Positions 61,751-64,000 of a stretch of DNA of 64,000 nucleotides are shown one piece after another; position 1 is the first letter of the stretch; each line of letters starts with the position of its first letter. The DNA comes from Paenibacillus sp. CF384 (GTDB lineage Bacteria > Bacillota > Bacilli > Paenibacillales > Paenibacillaceae), in assembly GCF_900106745.1 (NCBI RefSeq), contig NZ_FNNV01000001.1:1054001-1118000 (forward strand), written 5' to 3'. The position numbers were made by a program, and so were the translations under genes. Below the pieces are notes generated by a model that did no database searches, was not told the origin of the DNA, and saw only the letters and a program-made list of their open reading frames with translations.

Positions 61751-62965
61751 TTATTGCTTACGGTTTGCGACTTTGCCGTAATTCCCTCCACCGCCCGCTT
61801 GCAGCTTCAATGAGCCATTGCGTGCTTCCGCGATAATCGCTGCCGCCGATTCGCCTGCGATAACAGCAATTGCCTCTATGGGTGCATCATGAAGAATGTT
61901 CATTTCCGTAGCAAACTGATCCAGCAGCTTGGACAATGTCTTCGGACCGATGCCCGGGATAAATTCGAGCGGCACTTGATAGATATAGCGAGGACGAGAC
62001 TGGGGAACATGCGGTTCGCTTCGACCCGCCTTTGCCCCAAGCTCCATGATCCGGTCCCATACACCTCGTACTTGCTTCAGGCTGCCGCATTGCAAGCATC
62101 GCTGCGCATCCTGCGTATCCTCGGCGAGGGAACCGCAGTTCATACAATACGTGCGATGGTATTTGCCGAGGACGGGATTTAGCCCGTAATTCGCCTTGAT
62201 TGCCCGCCCTTCAGCGCCTTCGAGCGCAAGCTTCAGCTCCTGAAAGGACGGCTCTTGAAGATGCAATTCATTATATTCGCGGCCGATCTTGGATAAGGAA
62301 TGTGCATCTGAATTCGTCAGGAACGGGAGTGTATCGAGCTCGGGAATAAGTCCCGCCATCTCGCTGTCTGAGCTTAATCCCAGCTCAACGGCGTCTACAA
62401 GCAACGGATCGAGTGTATCTTGAAGCTGATCGGAGCAGCTGCCGAATAAGCTCTTGTGAGGCGTGAAAATATGCGCAGGAATGAACAGCCCTCCTCGTCC
62501 CTTCACTTCTGCTTGCAGCTCTCGGGATGGCACATATAACCGCTGGGAGCTGAGCTGCACATTGCGCATCGAACGGGACATCCACTTCGTGAATGATTGC
62601 ATTTCTGCAAAGTCCGGCAGATAGATCAAATGATGAGCCGTGCCGAAGCCGGCATCGCGAACCTCGATTTCGGATCCAAGGAGAATGGTCGTATCCCGGT
62701 AGCGAATGCCTCCACCGCTAATTTGGGTCATTTCTCCGGAGTCCAGCAAGGACTCGATATCACGCTGAACGCCGGGAGAGTGGCAGTCGATCACGCCGAG
62801 CAGTCCGATGCCTTTGCGAACCGCCGCCTCATAGGCGATGTTACGGAAGGTTAGATCTTTACTACCGCTAATCTTAACCGGCTCTCCCTGCTCCGTCCGC
62901 CCGATATGCAGATGAAGATCGGCAAATACGCGGCTCAGCTTCCCTTCTTGTCCGGCCGCTTTCAC
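61751..62965 (-). CDS. Endonuclease Q family DNA repair nuclease
   Basis: 404 residues: PHP metal-binding domain (FADLHLHIG, GVIDCHSP, SDAHS), a zinc finger (CMNCGSLAEDTQDAQRCLQCG) and a C-terminal helix-hairpin-helix (FIPGIGPKTLSKLL). This is the EndoQ architecture, which nicks DNA beside deaminated bases. It probably starts with GTG at 62965 after GAGGTGA, and follows nudF by 11 bases, hence likely one transcript. Confidence 0.88.
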   Translation of the reverse strand: MKAAGQEGKLSRVFADLHLHIGRTEQGEPVKISGSKDLTFRNIAYEAAVRKGIGLLGVIDCHSPGVQRDIESLLDSGEMTQISGGGIRYRDTTILLGSEIEVRDAGFGTAHHLIYLPDFAEMQSFTKWMSRSMRNVQLSSQRLYVPSRELQAEVKGRGGLFIPAHIFTPHKSLFGSCSDQLQDTLDPLLVDAVELGLSSDSEMAGLIPELDTLPFLTNSDAHSLSKIGREYNELHLQEPSFQELKLALEGAEGRAIKANYGLNPVLGKYHRTYCMNCGSLAEDTQDAQRCLQCGSLKQVRGVWDRIMELGAKAGRSEPHVPQSRPRYIYQVPLEFIPGIGPKTLSKLLDQFATEMNILHDAPIEAIAVIAGESAAAIIAEARNGSLKLQAGGGGNYGKVANRKQ

Positions 62966-62976
62966 AGTGGTCACCT

Positions 62977-63534
62977 CTAAATCTCTCCTGTAAGCCTGTA
63001 GATATGCCATGCATAGACGGCTAGAATCGTCTTCGCATCGCTGATCCGCTCTTCTTTCATATACTGCTGGGCCTGCTCGAACGTAATCGCTTCAACCGCC
63101 AGAAACTCATCCTCATCCGGCGCGCTTTCGCCTTTGACAAGGTCCTCTGCGAGATACACGTACAGCTTCTCATCGGCAAATCCCGGCGAAGTATAGAACG
63201 CGCTCAGTGGGCGAAGCTTGCCTGCGCGATACCCCGTTTCCTCTTCCAGCTCCCGCGCTGCAGCTGCCATCGGATCTTCACCGGCATCCAGCTTGCCCGC
63301 CGGAATCTCGATTTGGAACTTCTCCATTGGCTTGCGATATTGCTCGACGACGAGCATTTTATCATCGATTAGCGCCAGAACGGCCGCTGCACCGGGATGT
63401 CTGACAATTTCGCGCGTGGCCGTTTTACCGTCAGGCAGCTCTATCGTATCCACCTGCAGCGAAATGATTTTCCCATCGAAAATCGGTTCCGTCTTGATTG
63501 TTCTCTCGCGGAATTGATCGGTTTTCTCTAACAT
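62977..63534 (-). CDS. nudF: NUDIX hydrolase, ADP-ribose pyrophosphatase type
   Basis: 185 residues with the Nudix box GKLDAGEDPMAAAARELEEETG (first 20 bases of the motif: G-x5-E-x7-REU-x-EE). It hydrolyses ADP-ribose and similar sugars. Order nudF-endoQ-spoIIM-fur suggests a shared transcription start upstream. Confidence 0.92.
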   Translation of the reverse strand: MLEKTDQFRERTIKTEPIFDGKIISLQVDTIELPDGKTATREIVRHPGAAAVLALIDDKMLVVEQYRKPMEKFQIEIPAGKLDAGEDPMAAAARELEEETGYRAGKLRPLSAFYTSPGFADEKLYVYLAEDLVKGESAPDEDEFLAVEAITFEQAQQYMKEERISDAKTILAVYAWHIYRLTGEI

Positions 63535-63635
63535 TTGTCATCGGCTCCTTTAATGGCAATTCGGCAAATCAGTTGGCATATGTTCTATGACTCTCTCATA
63601 TCTATCTATCAGTATAGCAAAAGGGGAGATCATTC

Positions 63636-63794
63636 ATGAAACAATACACGGGTAAAAGCTCCATGAAACTTGTCGGCAAAGCTTGGGAAATCCGTCACCA
63701 GCTGAAGCTGTTAGCCAAAGCGAGCACGAAGACAAGCCCATCGGACGGCAAATCCGGACGGACGCTCGGTGAATATTTGCAATCGTCTCAATAA
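63636..63794 (+). CDS. Small basic hypothetical protein
   Basis: 52 residues, MKQYTGKSSMKLVGKAWEIRHQL..., basic, no cysteines or membrane segment. GGGGAG lies 7 bases before the ATG, and a terminator follows, so it is likely a real single gene, divergent from nudF. Function unknown. Confidence 0.65.
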   Translation: MKQYTGKSSMKLVGKAWEIRHQLKLLAKASTKTSPSDGKSGRTLGEYLQSSQ

Positions 63795-63827
63795 GATAAG
63801 GGCAAATACACGCTCACTAACAATAGA

Positions 63828-63870
63828 AAGGGTTGCCGCCGTAGATTACTCTACAGCCGGCAACCCTTAT
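63828..63870. terminator. Terminator between the small gene and the PepT-like gene
   Basis: AAGGGTTGCCG (63828-63838) and CGGCAACCCTT (63858-63868) with an inner GTAG/CTAC stem; T-rich on both sides. Confidence 0.75.
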
Positions 63871-63885
63871 TCATATAGGCAAAGC

Positions 63886-64000
63886 TTATTCCTTCAGCTC
63901 CGCAGCCTGTTCGATAATCGAAACGACCAGCTCAGCCGTTTTCACTAAATCTTCTGCCTTAATTTGCTCATTGGTCGTATGGATATGCTCATACCCGATT
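63886..64000 (-). CDS. C-terminus of a PepT-like M20 peptidase
   Basis: Only the last 37 codons are inside the window. GYEHIHTTNEQIKAEDLVKT resembles the C-terminal GYENIHTxNE block of peptidase T and relatives. The start is beyond 64000. Too short to be certain. Confidence 0.6.
   Translation of the reverse strand, partial: IGYEHIHTTNEQIKAEDLVKTAELVVSIIEQAAELKE

Noticed and set aside
1-64000. tRNA, rRNA, CRISPR, insertion sequence or prophage
   Set aside because: None seen on either strand by reading; a tRNAscan or repeat search was not possible, so small RNA genes could be missed.

Overview
The window is a stretch of core chromosome from an endospore-forming Firmicute. Gene content and order (hbs-spoIVA-yphF-yphE-gpsA-plsY-der, rpsA homologue-plsC-cmk, gudB-ypbH, resABCDE, dacB-spmA-spmB, FMN-riboswitch rib operon, spoIIA operon, fur-spoIIM) follow Bacillus subtilis. 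The lineage details (SpoVIF and GerW families, YIEGIA protein with its small partner, GC near 50%, many TTG/GTG starts with strong Shine-Dalgarno sequences) point to Paenibacillaceae, probably Paenibacillus or a close relative. About 71 of 76 genes lie on the minus strand, so most operons read from right to left. I saw no rRNA, tRNA, insertion sequence, prophage or CRISPR.

Layout. 1-5.9 kb: an unfinished membrane-protein gene, mtrB (TRAP), HU, spoIVA, yphF, a ferredoxin/nucleotidyltransferase/ferredoxin trio and yphE. 5.9-15 kb: spoVIF, gpsA, plsY, der, the YIEGIA locus, the S1 homologue, plsC, cmk, a ypfB-like small gene and a PilZ protein. 15-24.5 kb: ypeB without sleB, a small zinc-ribbon gene, prsW, gudB, the ClpC adaptor ypbH/mecB, a lipoprotein deacetylase, ypbG, ypbD and a rhodanese. 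24.5-28.4 kb: serA and a secreted beta-propeller protein that looks accessory. 28.5-35 kb: resE-resD-resC-resB-resA (redox signalling and cytochrome c maturation) and rluB. 35-44.5 kb: spmB-spmA-dacB (spore cortex), ytfJ, ytfI, scpB-scpA, and ribH-ribBA-ribE-ribD under an FMN riboswitch. 44.5-52.5 kb: ppiB-lysA, spoVAF-spoVAB-spoVAA, sigF-spoIIAB-spoIIAA and dacF. 52.6-64 kb: nucleoside catabolism (pdp, punA, deoB) with a Spo0E-like gene, xerD, yqzK, ald, a leaderless subtilisin, fur, spoIIM, endonuclease Q, nudF, a small gene and the end of a PepT-like peptidase.

Common themes. At least fifteen genes act in sporulation or germination: compartment-specific sigma control (spoIIAA/AB/sigF), engulfment (spoIIM), coat base (spoIVA), cortex (dacB, spmA, spmB, dacF), dipicolinate transport (spoVAA/AB/AF) and germination (ypeB). 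Candidate promoters of matching type (sigma H, sigma E, sigma G) can be read upstream of several of them.

No self-contained novel system (defence, secretion, biosynthetic) is visible. The most interesting signals are: a promoter-terminator leader in front of mtrB; two convergent gene pairs whose rightward terminator is written inside the opposing coding sequence; ribosome-binding sites buried in hairpins before ypeB and ribD; the ferredoxin/NTase/ferredoxin trio; a spoVA cluster lacking its usual middle genes; ypeB without sleB; a ResE lacking its extracytoplasmic sensor domain; a zinc-ribbon extension on ResB; and a PerR-like box at the fur promoter.
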